A DNA stretch of 64,000 nt, taken from positions 62,001 through 126,000 of the forward strand of contig JAKZAP010000053.1 in NCBI GenBank assembly GCA_023053575.1. The letters are read 5' to 3'. The position numbers were made by a program, and so were the translations under genes. How positions within the stretch are numbered: the stretch's first letter is position 1; the number at the start of each line of letters is the position of its first letter. This DNA is from Branchinecta lynchi (lineage: Eukaryota; Arthropoda; Branchiopoda; Anostraca; Branchinectidae). A model generated the notes under the pieces. It did not search any database. It was not told the DNA's origin and saw only the letters and a list, made by a program, of their open reading frames with translations. Of this stretch, positions 31,441 to 43,267 are shown in pieces.

Positions 31441-31903
31441 GAGGGTCCTAGCTCCAAACTGGGAGAGTTCCAGCGGTCGGTAACGTTGGCTTTTGTCTCG
31501 TTAAGGATTTTTGTCATGTGTTTACTCCAACCCCTAGTCTGCTGGCAGTCACTGTGAAAAGAGGAACATTATCGCTCCTACTGCAACAATCAGGCAGGCA
31601 ACAGGTTCTTCCAGAACTGCTCATGACTTTATTTAAAAAAATGTACACTGTTTATCCATACGACAATGACAGTTTAAATATTTGGCGCTAAATTTGTCTA
31701 GGGAAGTCATAAGGGATCGCCATAGGGAGAATGCGAACTTCAAGAGTGGAAAATGCCGAAATGACGGAGGGAAAAAATTCTTCTTCTCTGTACCGGAACT
31801 GTGAAGGTCGATCTGAGCGGTTCCTGGAAGTATGGTAGGATCATTCAGGTGTCCTTTAATTACTATTTTTTGGTTGGAGAAACAGAGATTCGTTGAGTAT
31901 AAC
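31441..31903. other. No gene seen
   Basis: No supported feature. The - strand frame 31633-31905 has no recognisable domain. Confidence 0.35.
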
Positions 31904-31914
31904 AACTAGAACCC

Positions 31915-32041
31915 TTATTTATTCAAACAATGTTTACAACGGATACGTCAGCTATGATTTTTAAAAATCATAGCTGACGTATCCGTTGTAAACATTGTTT
32001 GAATAAATGTTTCAAAGTCAGCTTGGGCTCAAAGAATGTTT
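31915..32041 (+). mobile_element. Palindromic retroposon (F family), member 3: perfect 90 bp palindrome
   Basis: 127 bp insert between two copies of AACTAGAACCC (31904-31914, 32042-32052). 31918-31962 and 31963-32007 are exact reverse complements with no spacer. The family tail (CAAAGTCAGCTTGGGCTC) follows on one side only. Same length and plan as 61118-61244. Confidence 0.9.
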
Positions 32042-32052
32042 AACTAGAACCC

Positions 32053-32279
32053 GGGATCCCACGGGAAACACTGAGTCTGGATCCCACAAAGAGAAGATGT
32101 GTTCTTCTGTAGAACAGTGCAGTTTTGGGCCAAATAGTAAATGAAAGCCGGAATGCACTTGTCTCCAAAAATCTTCCTAAGAGATAATTTCTGATATCCT
32201 ATTCGGCAGTTCACAGTGCAACAGTCCTAGTCAAGTTGTCTAATAGTAGACGAATGCTTCTTGGAACGCTAGTTGGCAT
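32053..32279. other. No gene seen
   Basis: No supported feature. Confidence 0.3.
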
Positions 32280-32282
32280 TGA

Positions 32283-32462
32283 GAGCGTGCTCCATCCTAC
32301 TTACTGTAGTTACTTTTGGCTTCTTTTCGGCCACGCTTACTACGCTACCGAGCATGGTAAGCAAAAAGTTACTATTTCGGGAAGGTTGGAACGGTCAGCG
32401 TAGTAACTTTTCGTGAGTTTGGAACAGAATAGTTAATATTGTCAGAAGGGTGGAACACGCTC
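32283..32462. mobile_element. MITE of the GAGCGTGTTCC family, short copy
   Basis: Ends GAGCGTGCTCCA and TGGAACACGCTC, flanked by TGA on both sides (32280-32282, 32463-32465). The internal part is shorter than in 43268-43562. Confidence 0.7.
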
Positions 32463-32574
32463 TGAAAAGTGCAACTTTGGGCTAGATAGCGAAAGGTAGA
32501 CGCAAAGCCGACTCACGTGCTCATAGGAGCCCTTATGGCCTAGTCCATATGCCAGTGATCCTTTTTTTTTTTTT

Positions 32575-32905
32575 TTTAGATCAATCAATCAATTTTATTT
32601 AGAACTCTAATAGCACTAGGCTAACATGGGCCGGAAAAATAAACACTCACTACAATACAAGTAAGACGCAAACTAACAAACAATAAATATGAAACGAACA
32701 TAGATCATGAACAGTTAAAATGTTTAGTAAAATACGGAAAAAATGAATTTAGGTATCTTTCGGAAGATTTCGTAGGTGGGGGAACAATCTTGGGTTTTGG
32801 GTCGTCCTTGCTTCGCGTATTCGGTCCATGAGAGGGTGTAACGAAGTCCGGAAGGAGGGTCCTGTGGTGTTGAGAATTCAAAATTTGGTGGCCAAAACGC
32901 ATGAG
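32575..32905 (-). mobile_element. LINE 3' fragment with GATT tail
   Basis: The - strand codes ERYLNSFFPYFTKHFN, the same ORF2 end as DRYLSSFVPYFVNYFN at 42377. A tail of ATTG repeats and an A-run (T-run at 32561-32577 on +) mark the 3' end. Confidence 0.65.
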
Positions 32906-33584
32906 AAGATTATGTCTTCTTTCAGACAGTTTTTCGATATCGAGGATTTGGAGGCTTTCGTTATAAGATTTGTAATTGTGACCAAGTATTATTCTGCAGG
33001 CTCTCCTCTGCTGTCGTTACATCCTCAGGAAGTACTCAAACTCAACAACTCTAGTGCTATCTAAACCAATCAAGGCGATCGTTGGGGACAGCTGTGGCTC
33101 GGCTTCCGGCTCTTCCGAAAGGCACACGGCGATTTTGCATGGCAGGGAGAGTTAGACATCAGGAGTATTAGATATGTTAAAAGTCTAAACTCACCTCAGT
33201 TTTGGTGACTTTGAATGACTGGTAGTCGACTATAGTCACAGCAAATTGATGAAAAGGGCAGTTTTTAAGGTTAACTAATGTTCAAAGATTGGTACGTCTA
33301 CTGTAAATCAGTTGGTGAAGACGCCTTTATGCGATTAGAAACAAACGTATAAATATATGTAGTGTATGAAAAGTGAAGGAAACTTGCTTGTGCAACAGTT
33401 TAAGTACATTTCAAGTAAATTTAGATGAATGAGATACCACCATCACGTGAGTTGAGGAGGAGACGCAGTCGAAAAGTAAGAATATGAGAAAAATGGGCTG
33501 AAAAATGAAAATTAATGTCCAAACGGAACAACAGTATTATACTGGCAAGCTGGTAGTAAAATTAAAACCAAAAAAGCACCAGAG
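32906..33584. other. No gene seen
   Basis: No supported coding or repeat feature. Confidence 0.35.
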
Positions 33585-34100
33585 CCTCCGTCTCCATATC
33601 TCTGTAATACAACCATGTGGAGTCGAATAGATCCCGATACTACACCTGGTGCAAAGAGAGCGGAGGTTACGAACAATTACCTCTACATACAGCTATATCG
33701 CAGTAAAGCCCCGGAGAAGAACTTTCCAAAGTACAAGTCGATTGGTTGTCTACAGAGCGGGTCAGCTCGCCTCCTGAACTTTTTTTTTCACCTCAAAGTG
33801 CCAGCAAGTACCTGTAGCTCAGCTAAGTTATGTCGGGGTATCCATAGTCGCTACATGTTACCAAAGCCGGAGGTTCTGTTGGATTATTTTTTCTTGGTAA
33901 AATGAATAATCAATCACGTAACAACAAGGGCTATCGCCTCAAAATAACTCGGAGAAATTGGGAGTAATCATACTGAGTATAGTAAAATAGAAATAGGAAA
34001 ATAGAACAGTCGGTAAAAATTACCAGCCAATCGGTAAATACCGTGCACCCCCCCCCCCAACGTTTTGGCTAGTGATGCCTCTGGTCTGAAGATACTTTAA
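33585..34100. repeat. Dispersed repeats (relative of 75-180, then X-family edge)
   Basis: 33585-33680 resembles 75-180 (CTCTGTAATA..ACCATG.GGAGTCGAATA). 34020-34090 resembles 37875-37925 (C-run, AAC..TT..GCTAGT.A.GCCTCTG). Confidence 0.45.
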
Positions 34101-34505
34101 GCTGCGGATTTGATACATTTGAATGTAATTACTTAACGTGTGCTTTAGCCGCTTTCATATTGACGCGTAGAGCCTTTTATAAGCAGACAAATAAAAGGCA
34201 ACGCAAGAATAGAACCAAGTTCTATTCTTCTGTTGCGTCAACGTATCAGGTTTTTCAGTGGAAATGGAAGTTTTGGAAGAGAAGCTGGAGAATAACCTAC
34301 TAATGATGAAGAAAAATCTGCTAATGATGGTTAAAAAACTTACTGACTGATGAAAGAAATAAAAATTTGGCAGGAGAAACCGAAAAAGGAAAACGTAATT
34401 ACGCATCCAGTGTCACATGTTCTCGCGCAGGCGTGAAAGATACGCTACGCAACCTGTATGTAACGCAAGATAAACACATACGTGACGCATCGCAACGACG
34501 CGTTT
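34101..34505. other. No gene seen
   Basis: No supported feature. Confidence 0.3.
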
Positions 34506-34995
34506 AGAAACTTGTGGGAAAGAAAAAAAATGTGAAAATATGTGTTTCCAACAAAAATTGTGAAATATAGTGTTTCTCACAAGTTCGTTTTTCCAACTTA
34601 AGCAGTTTTGAGCCTGAGGAGGACCCTTGCAAAGAAGGGTCAAAATATAGATCCAATAAAATTCAGCTGACGTATCCGTTTTGCCCCATCAAATATAAAA
34701 AAATACAGTTGACGAAATTAGTCTGGATCCACTTTTTTTTGTTTTTGTCTATTCTGATTCTTTTTTTTATTAATTATATATTGCACCAACGCCAGAAAAA
34801 ATTGATTCCCCTCCGAATCTGAAAGGGAGTCCTTTTTGATGATGGTGATGATAACCGGAGCATTACCCGTCAGTGGGGACTCCCGAGAATACGGGGAGTG
34901 AGTTCCCGGGACAAACAAAATCAGGGGACTCCTCAAGTGGAGTCCTGGGGGAACGGCAAGAATACGCCTTATAGAGTATAAAGACTTGTGACGAA
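34506..34995. repeat. F-family half-copy and TIR-element copy
   Basis: 34580-34700 is one arm of the F palindrome (TTTTGAGCCTGAGGAGGACC, CAGCTGACGTATCCGTTTTG). 34790-34980 is a rearranged copy of the 26650-27067 element (GGGAACGGCAAGAATACGCC end, and the GAATCTGAAAGGGAGTCC block in reverse). Confidence 0.55.
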
Positions 34996-35403
34996 GACAG
35001 GTTGAGCATCTCGAGCCCGAAGTCACAATAGTCTGGGGCCCAAGTATCAATATGTGAAAAGTAGCTTTCCCGTCGGGGGCAGCTGATCCGACGATGGATT
35101 CTAGGTAAATCGACCACGCTGATTTCGAATCTGGGCGGAATACTGCGATCAGAGATGTGCTAAAGATGTTACGCACCAACACTCAAATTCGGATGTCTTG
35201 GCGTTCCATTTCATTTTTCTAAAGCGGATCGAAAACTAATATCAGCTAACCAGCTATGGTGATTCCAACTCTGACTAATAACTATCCTTCAGAAACAATG
35301 GAAAAGTTTATTTAGGTATGTTTATTTACGGTGAAAGAGTACATTTATTAAAACCATATTTGCAAAAGTTGGTCCTGTCAACTTTCATATTTAATCACAA
35401 ATG
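34996..35403. other. No gene seen
   Basis: No supported feature. Confidence 0.3.
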
Positions 35404-36161
35404 AGTTAGGCTTCGAAATCCTCTTCTTCCTCGTCTATTACAATGACATTGACACATTTCCCCCCGGATGCGCACAGTAAATCACGAGATCTCTTGGTTA
35501 CAGCACATGAGCATTTTTGCTGCAACATTTCTTGCAGGCACAAAAAACACCGACCACACTGTCTGGAAGTTGCCGCTGATTTTGCTCCCCCACGTATCGC
35601 ATCGGCCCATCCATAGTCCAGTGGGTTCAAAGAGACAGGTCTTGGGTCGTGAGCTTGCGTCTACACGGAAAATTGCAAAAATGCACGCAGCCAGTGAGAA
35701 AAAAAATGATCTGTCGTCGGTGGGTGGCAGCCACATGAGCTCCTTTTTGCGTGGCAAAAGATGTATGCGGAGATCGTTTTTAGGCAATTCTTCAGCCGTT
35801 TCATAGTATGGTTGTCACTCTGCTTTAATAGGACAGAAAAGTTTTCTCTGATTTGTGATGGCTTGTACACACTACCATCATTTACACTTTGGTTCAATTT
35901 CCATCACAAGTTCCTCAAGCATTTATCGAGATACCTGGCCTTCTCTGCAACAAGATGACGACCCCTGCATCCAGAAGCAAGAAGAATATCTCGCTCAGTT
36001 AGTGCACAAGCATGTTCAATTACTATGTTAACGCTCCTTGACGCTTCAGAAACTCTGCGAAGTTGAGACTCTGGCCTCTCTTTACATTCTTTTTTCAGGT
36101 AAAAGAGGAAAGTGTCAGTATATGAAAAGTCACCACTTTGAGACCTTAACTGTTGGACCAT
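35404..36161 (-). pseudogene. Uncharacterised coding relic, Cys-rich C-terminus
   Basis: One - strand frame is open from 36161 to 35406 except for two stops (35904 and about 35661). It reads through LKKECKERPESQLRRVSEAS, an Arg/Lys-rich middle, and a Cys-rich end (CGRCFLCLQEMLQQKCSCA) closing with DEEEEDFEA and a stop. The continuity of one frame over 250 codons argues for a decayed gene. I do not recognise the family. It could also be unrelated small exons. Confidence 0.35.
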
Positions 36162-36249
36162 GGGACTAGGAGTTGATGTTGATGTCCAAGTTGCACAGTG
36201 TCAGAAGTCCCATCAGCTAACAAGACTGAGGACTTAGAAGTGGAAAAAA

Positions 36250-36790
36250 CTTTTTCCTACAACTTTCATGCAACACACAATCACAAAAATCAGATTTTGA
36301 CATTGTAGTCATGAGCTTTTTTGCAGCAAATCACTTAGCTTGTCAAACACTTTAGCCTGTGACAAAGGAGCGATGTCAGTTGTTTGGCACACATACACAT
36401 AGAAAAGTCGATCAGTTTTCTCTTTTATGGGCTGTTGGCAAACAGCATCCATTATTGGCAAACCGTAACCATCTACAATCTCTTCTTACACAGATTAAAG
36501 ATCGAGAAACCCCTTGATAAACTTTTCATGATATTTGGTCTTCTCACTGCATGCCACCAAAGATTTAGGTGCTGCCAATGGCAGCACCTGCCATTGTAGT
36601 CATCAGAGGCCTATAGTGCCTGTCTCTTACTGTCTTCAATGTATCACTGAGCTTGTCGAGGACTCGAGCCTCTGATAAAGGAAGAATATCCGTGTTTGGC
36701 ACAAAATAAGAAGTCAAATTTCTCCGCTTTCTTTAGGCTATTCGCAATCCGGACCTGTTTCTTGGTCAGTTGATCCATTCAATTTCCTGT
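36250..36790 (-). pseudogene. Uncharacterised coding relic with an internally repeated motif
   Basis: A - strand acceptor-like TTTTTTTCTTTACAG ends at about 36788, and an ATG frame MDQLTKKQVRIANSLKKAEK follows. After frame changes the related blocks PNTDILPLSEARVLDKLSDT and TTDIAPLSQAKVFDKLSDLL appear in tandem. I infer two decayed copies of one exon, perhaps of the same gene as 35404-36161. Function unknown. Confidence 0.35.
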
Positions 36791-37371
36791 AAAGAAAAAA
36801 ATATGTTACAACACCATAGGTACTTAGATATTATAGTATTAACAAACCTTGCAATTACAGAGGAATTTACAGTCCTTAAACAAATATAATACAATAAAAT
36901 TTGTTGATTTTTAGCTTGGCTAACTAGTGGCAAACAAAGACCATAAAATATCTCATAAGAAAAAGAAAATAAACAATACAAACACATATTAGGGACTGAA
37001 CATGGTTAGCCTTTTATAATAATGGAGATTTTTGCAAGTAAACTTTATTCTGACTACCATAGTTGTGAGTAGCAGCTTCAGGGTTCTGTATTTGTCCCTG
37101 TACTGATGATCAAACCACAGGATATGAAAATATTTCTGCTGACTAGTCGGAGACTCACAGCATCTAGGTTATTCACTAAGCTACTGATTTACTGTAGCCC
37201 GACTTTGCTACTGAGCTTCTCAGCCTTTTTAGCTGTTCAAATTAGTTAAGTTATCATAATTTAATTAAAAAATGGAAATAGCCATGTGGCATGGCCAACA
37301 AGCGTCAGACATCCGTACAGTATGTACAGTGAACAGGCGCGTCACAACTGTGGGGGGGGGGGGGCGACCCT
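36791..37371. other. No gene seen
   Basis: AT-rich with a G-run near 37351-37364. No supported feature. Confidence 0.35.
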
Positions 37372-37380
37372 TCCAAATGT

Positions 37381-37648
37381 AAATATTCCTTCAGCCCAAG
37401 CTAACTACGAATCATATTTGATGGTGCAAAATGGATACGTCAGCTGAATTTTCTTGGAGCTGTACTTCGGCCGTTCTTGGCAAGGGTCCTCTTCAGGCTC
37501 AAAACCGCTTAAGTTGGAGAAACGAACCCTTCCCACAAGTTCATTTTCCAACTTGAGCGGTTTTGAGCCTGAAGAGGACACTTGCCAAGAAGGGCTGAAA
37601 TATAGCTCCAATTCAGCTGACGTATCCGTTTTGCACCATCAAATATCC
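37381..37648 (-). mobile_element. Palindromic retroposon (F family), member 4, long-arm form
   Basis: 268 bp insert between two copies of TCCAAATGT (37372-37380, 37649-37657). Arms of about 100 bp (37414 to about 37520, about 37545 to 37646) pair with few mismatches. The tail (CTTCAGCCCAAGCTAACT) is on the left, so the element is reversed relative to 31915. Confidence 0.8.
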
Positions 37649-37689
37649 TCCAAATGTGTCCGGCCAGTCTGTGAAAAATAACTGAGTTG

Positions 37690-37930
37690 GCGTGAAGCAC
37701 TCAATTTTCCGTCAAAACAGTATTTTTTTTCATGAAAACAGTTATTTTTCCTGAAAATCAGTTGATTTGTTTTCAAAACAGTCATTTTTTTAAATCAGTC
37801 AATTATTTTTCAAAGCTGTCATTTTTGTTCTTGAAAACAGTTCTTCTTTCTGCAGCAACAGTCAGTAAATACCTTGCCCAACCTTGCCCCCCCCCAACAA
37901 ACATTTCAGCTAGTAACGCCTCTGACAGTG
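37690..37930. repeat. X-family repeat with AAAACAGTT-type tandem units
   Basis: Short units of about 20-25 bp (TTTTC.TGAAAACAGT.ATTTTT), then a C-run and AACATTTCAGCTAGTAACG. The reverse copy is at 39265-39600. Confidence 0.55.
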
Positions 37931-38856
37931 ACAGTAACTTAGCATAGCCTCCGGCCTCCAAAAATGAGGCTTTTATAATGGACTGACTAACAGTTCTGTA
38001 ACATTCACAAAAAAAACAATACATACCATGAATTATCTTAAACTCTCGACAGTCCAACTTATTTGCTGTTTAATCTGGGCCTATAAGCAAGTGGAGCTTT
38101 CTACTACCTAAAAGGCCTTAACCCACACTCAAGAACAACCACATTGCAGCTCTGCTTGAATGGTTTTTACCTGTATATTCTTCTTAATATCCTTCAGTTC
38201 TCAGGTGAAATATCTTGGAATTCTTGGTTTGTAAACACTATTGCCACTTTTTCTTGTCTGGAACATGTGACTTTTGGCCGCAAAAGATTTTTTGCTTACT
38301 TTTTATATTTACTTGCAAGGAACCGGTCGTAGAATTTTGGCTTGCTCTGTCGAAGAAGTGAAAGCTGTCATTAACCGCAGATTTCTGCGACAGGCGGCAA
38401 CGCTGCTTCAGAAATGTTTGAATGTTTGTTTACATCTGCTTGCTTTTGATTGGTCGAAAGTTCGATCGCGGATGTAACCGCACAAACCGCAACCGCAGAA
38501 TAGTTCGAGTGTACGAGGTTAGAAAAGCATGTGCGATATACCAAAAAGCTGTATCCCGGTAACTTTCGTGAGTAACAGAATGTACGGGAGGTCATGTGAT
38601 CTCTAGAGGTGTTGCCCGAGTAAGTCCCTTCACTTTTAGAAGGAGAAGACTTTCGGTTCAGTGGACCCCAGACTACAACTTTTCCAACTTTCCAGGCTTT
38701 TTGTCGTAGGTTTCGAAGCGCTGCAACACAACACTGGCAAACAGCAGAGCGCACAATTTTTAAAAAGTCATCTTCACGTCAGTTTTGTCTCTGTAGAAGC
38801 ATGTCATGTAGATAGTTAGGCTACCACTGGGTTATCAGTGTCGGCCTAAAAACGAA
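37931..38856. other. Upstream region of the THAP gene; no ORF supported
   Basis: Less repetitive than its surroundings. It contains an inverted CCAAT box (ATTGG at about 38451) and CpG-containing sequence around 38460-38500. It may hold the promoter of the THAP gene, but I cannot locate a start site. The - strand frame 38371-38754 has no recognised domain. Confidence 0.35.
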
Positions 38857-38948
38857 ATGGGGAGAAGGTGCATTTTCGAAGGTTGCGCCACAAATCAAAG
38901 AAATGCTATGTCACGTTGTGTCAAGCTACACAGGATACCTGAAAGCCA
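38857..38948 (+). CDS. THAP-domain gene, exon 1 (paralog B)
   Basis: ATG in the context GAAATGG, 92 bp, then donor GTAAGT at 38949. It codes MGRRCIFEGCATNQRNAMSR, then CVKLHRIPES. The C-x4-C pair followed by LHRIPE is the first half of a THAP zinc finger (C2CH). It ends two bases into a codon, and the exon at 43620 supplies the third base in frame. THAP domains bind DNA and occur in chromatin proteins, transcription factors and P-element-type transposases. Nothing transposase-like follows here. Confidence 0.75.
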
Positions 38949-39264
38949 GTAAGTTTGTTTCTTTCGTTCATTGTCTTGGTTGTCAGCAGGTCTTGTGCTA
39001 CTAATACCTACTCTAGGCCTATACCAGGCACAGAAGGCCACAGACACAGTAGAGGTCTCCAAAATGTTAAGTTTTAAATCTGGCTTCAACAAACAATTGG
39101 ATCCTAGGCTCTGCCTAGGCTAGCCTAATTAATAGAAAATAGCTTTGTTTTATAATATTGACCCTGTAGTCTGTTGATCTTAATAGAAAGCTTGGTTTTT
39201 TCTACCCGTCTACATACCATTGCATACCAGAGGCTGTGTGATCCAGTGTGATCTCACATGCAGA

Positions 39265-39600
39265 GGCGATACTAGCCACAATGTTTTTATGGGGGGGGTG
39301 AGGCATTTACCGACTGGCTGGTAATTTTTACCGACTTTTTTTGCCAAAAAATGACTGTTTTCGACAACAAAAAAGACATTTTTGTAGAAAATTAACAGAT
39401 TTTCAGAAAAATTCACTGATTTTCAGAAAAACAACTATTTTGACGAAAAATCAACCAATTTTCAGAAACAACTGTTTTCCTGAAAAAAATCAACTGTTTT
39501 GACAAAAAATCGTGGCGTTCGACCAACTGGCCGACAGCATTGGGGGTGGCATCCCCCCTCCTCCCCCCAGTCATGGCGCCCCTGCTCACATGGTCTGGAA
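39265..39600. repeat. X-family repeat, reverse copy
   Basis: Units such as GAAAAATCAAC.AATTTTCAG and AACTGTTTTCCTGAAA in tandem, with a G-run (39292-39298) and GCATTTACCGACTGGCTGG. Confidence 0.55.
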
Positions 39601-39739
39601 ACTATTAATTAGCTTACCCTTAGTTTGTTAGGTTCACACTTGCAAACTGTCGTTTTTGGTTGATCCTTTAATTTGTTTGTTGGTCACGTTTAGATGTGCT
39701 AAATAAACTCAGTAAATAATCAATCCAGCACAATGTCCA

Positions 39740-40680
39740 CTTTATTCAGTGACTTTGACTTATGACTTCAACTTCCCATCAGTGTCCCCATTAATTCCAC
39801 CAGCCAAGGTTGGATCATTTGGTGGCACACCTAGGTTATATGCCCTCTTTGTCGTTCAAGTCTTTATCCCAATCACTTTCCTGTTTGGTCCTGTGACATT
39901 TCAGAAAATTTCCGGGACCCTCTCTCCCTCCGCGATTTGGGGAAAAGAGGTTCAACCACACCCTATCTATGCCATCTGCACCAACCCAACCACTCTTTTC
40001 CAGTTCCCTCAAATCGCAACACTTCCCAAAAATGTCTTGTATTATCTCCAGCCACTACTGTCTCCCCGCTGACGTCAGATTCTGTTCGGGTCTCTAAGTG
40101 ATACAAACCTAAGCTCCCAATTTTGTAAATTGTACCTTCCAAGTTTCATCCCAGTGGCTCTGTCCATTTCGTCCATGAGCATGTCTTCCTGCACCCCCTC
40201 CCACCCCCCAATATTGGGATAATGGCACATATCAGGCAATATCTACTCGAATCGAAGCACTTCCTAGGGCCCATGAGCTTGGTTTGTTCCAACTTCACAC
40301 CAATTCCTCTGTCCATTTGGTTTGTGAGGTGCATCCCAAGATTTCTGTGACCCTCCTTCAGACTCACCTCACCATCATCAAATGCGGTTCGGACACATAA
40401 ATAACATCAAGATAGCATTGAAGCATTTGCTCTATCAGCCTTCAAGTTTCAGTCAATTTCGATCTCCCGTTTGCAACTCACTCATGTCACAAAATCCCGA
40501 ATGCCTACTCACTCCACCCCCTCCCACGGATGTTTGGAAAGGATAGGTTTTTAGAGGATAAGGTGGTGTCGTTACAAGTCTGTCCAGTTTCAACGTCCTG
40601 TTTTATGTGCTAGTCCCAGCATAGGACTAGAAAAGGTTCAGAAGACTGACATTGCGATCACAGTATGGCACTAAGAGCTG
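39740..40680 (+). repeat. K-family sequence, diverged
   Basis: Units with AAGTTTCA.TC, C-runs and TCC.GGT..G; ends near TATGGCACT (40664), the family hairpin half. The frame 39749-40072 is not supported as a gene. Confidence 0.45.
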
Positions 40681-40739
40681 ACAGCTGCAAAAAATGGCCA
40701 AGTTTGCAAGTGAAAAAAACAGCCGCCTAAATCTTCAAA

Positions 40740-41622
40740 GTTTAGCTGAAAAGGCAGGGATACCTTTGACATCGAAAAAGTTGTCCGTCCATCCGTCGGT
40801 GAGCGCGATAACTCCGAAGGGAATGAAATATTTTGATGAAACTTGGTGTGAGGATTCTTTAGGTCAAGGGCAAAGTCGAGTTCGTCGATGGGCACTGTAG
40901 TCCTAAATTTAAGGGTGGGAGAGGGGGGTTCAAGTTGAGGGGCATACATAGTATTTTAACAGCTAATGAGATAGTCGAGTAAGCTGAATATGAATATGAA
41001 AACCATTTTCTCACCGGACAAGTAGTTCGACCAGAATTGGCCAAGACCGGAAAATTTGTTAACAAGTAAAAGTTCTACGTATTTGAAGCTGATTAGATGT
41101 ATGATTTAGGGGGAAGAAAGCATGCTGACCACTTATATGAAAATCATTTTCTGCTTGGGCAAGTAGTTCACCCGGAATCCAGCCAAAACTGGAAAGTGAA
41201 AAGCAAAAGTTCTATTTGTAGTTAATTAGATGTCCGTTTTGGGGGGTAAGAAGAGGTGCTGAATCCGTATATGACAGTCGTTTTTTTACCAAGGACATAT
41301 AGTTCTCCCGGAATCCGGCTGAAACCGGAAAATTTGTTATAAGTTGAAGTTTTATTTGAAGTTGATTTCGATAGAGGGGTAAGGGGATACGCTGAATTAG
41401 GATTTCCAGAATTGGGCCGAAACCGGAAATTTGGCAGAAGTAAGGCAGGAAGTTTCGATGCGTTTCGTCAAAGTAGATATGACTTATAGGGGTAAACACA
41501 GTATTTGGCCTTAATCTGTTTCTAATTTTAATAGTAAAAATGTTCAAGAAGTCTGGCAAAGACAAGACCCAATTGTCTGGATCAAATATTAAATTTTGGG
41601 ATCCCATCGAAGCCTTTGGTTT
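40740..41622 (+). repeat. H-family repeat in the THAP intron
   Basis: The left end lacks the GGGATCCC block but has GGGATACCTTTGACATCG and GTCCGTCC. Core units follow, and the right end has GGGATCCCATCGAAGCC and TTTGGT (41600-41620). Confidence 0.75.
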
Positions 41623-42214
41623 GTGACATCTGACAGTCGTATTGAATTATTTTGATTCATGTAAGTGATTTTATATTTTTTCGCCCAGGGCAAATTTGGG
41701 GAACCCTGGGGAAATAGAATTTCAGCAAAGCCTGTGTTTACATAAATTATGGGCCCTAAGCTCGGAAAATTGGAGTAGGCTAATATATATTTTAAGTGAT
41801 CATATGAAATAAGTGATCATATCAGAAAAGACTTTTTGTTATAAATGTTATTTTTCTCCAGTGGGCTTACCTTTGTAGTCGCTGAATGGTTCAAGCATAG
41901 AGGGTGAATTTAAGCACATGGGCGTAGCACAGATTCCAAAGAGTAAGTTGATTGTTAAGAGTACTTAACAATAATCCTCTATGTACATGGATACTCATCA
42001 GCTGCACTCTAAATCAGCAAACTGGAACTGCACTGACGATGAATACTGGAACTCATTAAATACGGATATTGAAGACTAACGAAGACTGAAGACTCCAACT
42101 GAAGAACTCAGACTCACTAAACACCCAAAACTAAAACTAAAACAAAACCCAGTTAGTCCCAACTCCCAGTTTATATAACTTCCCGTGCATCCGTTACAAG
42201 TCCTCGGGGAATGG
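41623..42214. other. No gene seen
   Basis: Intronic; no supported feature. Confidence 0.35.
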
Positions 42215-42975
42215 TGAGAATAATAATAATAACAACGTTTATTTCCTGAATAGCTCATATAATTACTCGCTAGCGTCGGATCGTCACACAATTCTTAACA
42301 CGGCTAAAACTTTATAATCACTTTTCAATAATTACCTTAAAATATTTCTATGTATATACAATTAATAACGAATAAATCACGGTTCAGAATTAAAATAATT
42401 TACGAAATATGGTACAAATGACGAAAGATACCGGTCAGTAGAGTGTATATCGGGGCGAACAAGTCTGGTACAATTACGGGTTGCAGCGCGAAGCCTTGTT
42501 CCAGGTCGAGTTTGGTTTGGGCCCTCGTAATCCGGTAGGAGAGATCTATGAAGATCAGAGGACAAGCATTTACGTCCAAAATCCATTGTCAACTTGTGGC
42601 GTCTTTCAGACAGAGTAGAGAGACCAAGCCTGTCTCCCGCTTCATACGAAGTGTAGGTGGGGCCTAGCATGATCTTCACTGCTCTCTTCTGAATCCCTTC
42701 AAGTTTGTCCCTCTGACCATCATTAAGTCCCGGATGCCACACTGCACAAGAATATTCTACGCACGGACGGATGTACGTACAATACATTGACCGCATGACT
42801 CTTGGTAAGACCAAACCTACGAAGGATAGAATACGACTTAAGGAGTCAATCTCTTTGTTTCTGCGATAATGAAAAATGCCAAACGGGTGCTGCGTATTAC
42901 AGGGTGGGTCTATGAAAGGTCTAATGAAAGAAGTATAAACTCGTAGTAGGTGACACTGGGGTATTTTCATTTTTG
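42215..42975 (-). mobile_element. 5'-truncated LINE, ORF2 C-terminal part
   Basis: The - strand frame 42970-42377 (197 aa) has MRSMYCTYIRPCVEYSCAVW, then QRDKLEGIQKRAVKI, ERRHKLTMDFG and DRYLSSFVPYFVNYFN, the typical C-terminal region after the RT domain of CR1/Jockey-type LINEs. An AATAATAATAATAAC tail (42217-42233 on +) marks the 3' end. Confidence 0.75.
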
Positions 42976-43267
42976 AAAGAAGTTTAGAAAGAACAGTATT
43001 TAGACTAGGTTACTGACTGCATGGTAGTTTCTTTCCATTTGGTTCCAGGAATTGAATGACAAACTCACAAATTCTTATCGTTGTATCGGTATAATCTCCC
43101 CCCCCCCCCCTCCACATCTACACCAACACGAGCTAGTGGTCTTGATTAGGTTTTCAAAAATTCCTAAATTTGAATATAGTAGATTTCTTTTTAGTTTCTG
43201 CTTCGTCATAACGGATTTCGCGACAAAACCATTAAATCAGTCAATCTTTATTATTCAAAAACATTCC

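Noticed and set aside
36571..36593. Perfect short palindrome AGGTGCTGCC..GGCAGCACCT
   Set aside because: Single, short, inside a decayed coding block. No partner feature suggests a terminator or regulatory role.
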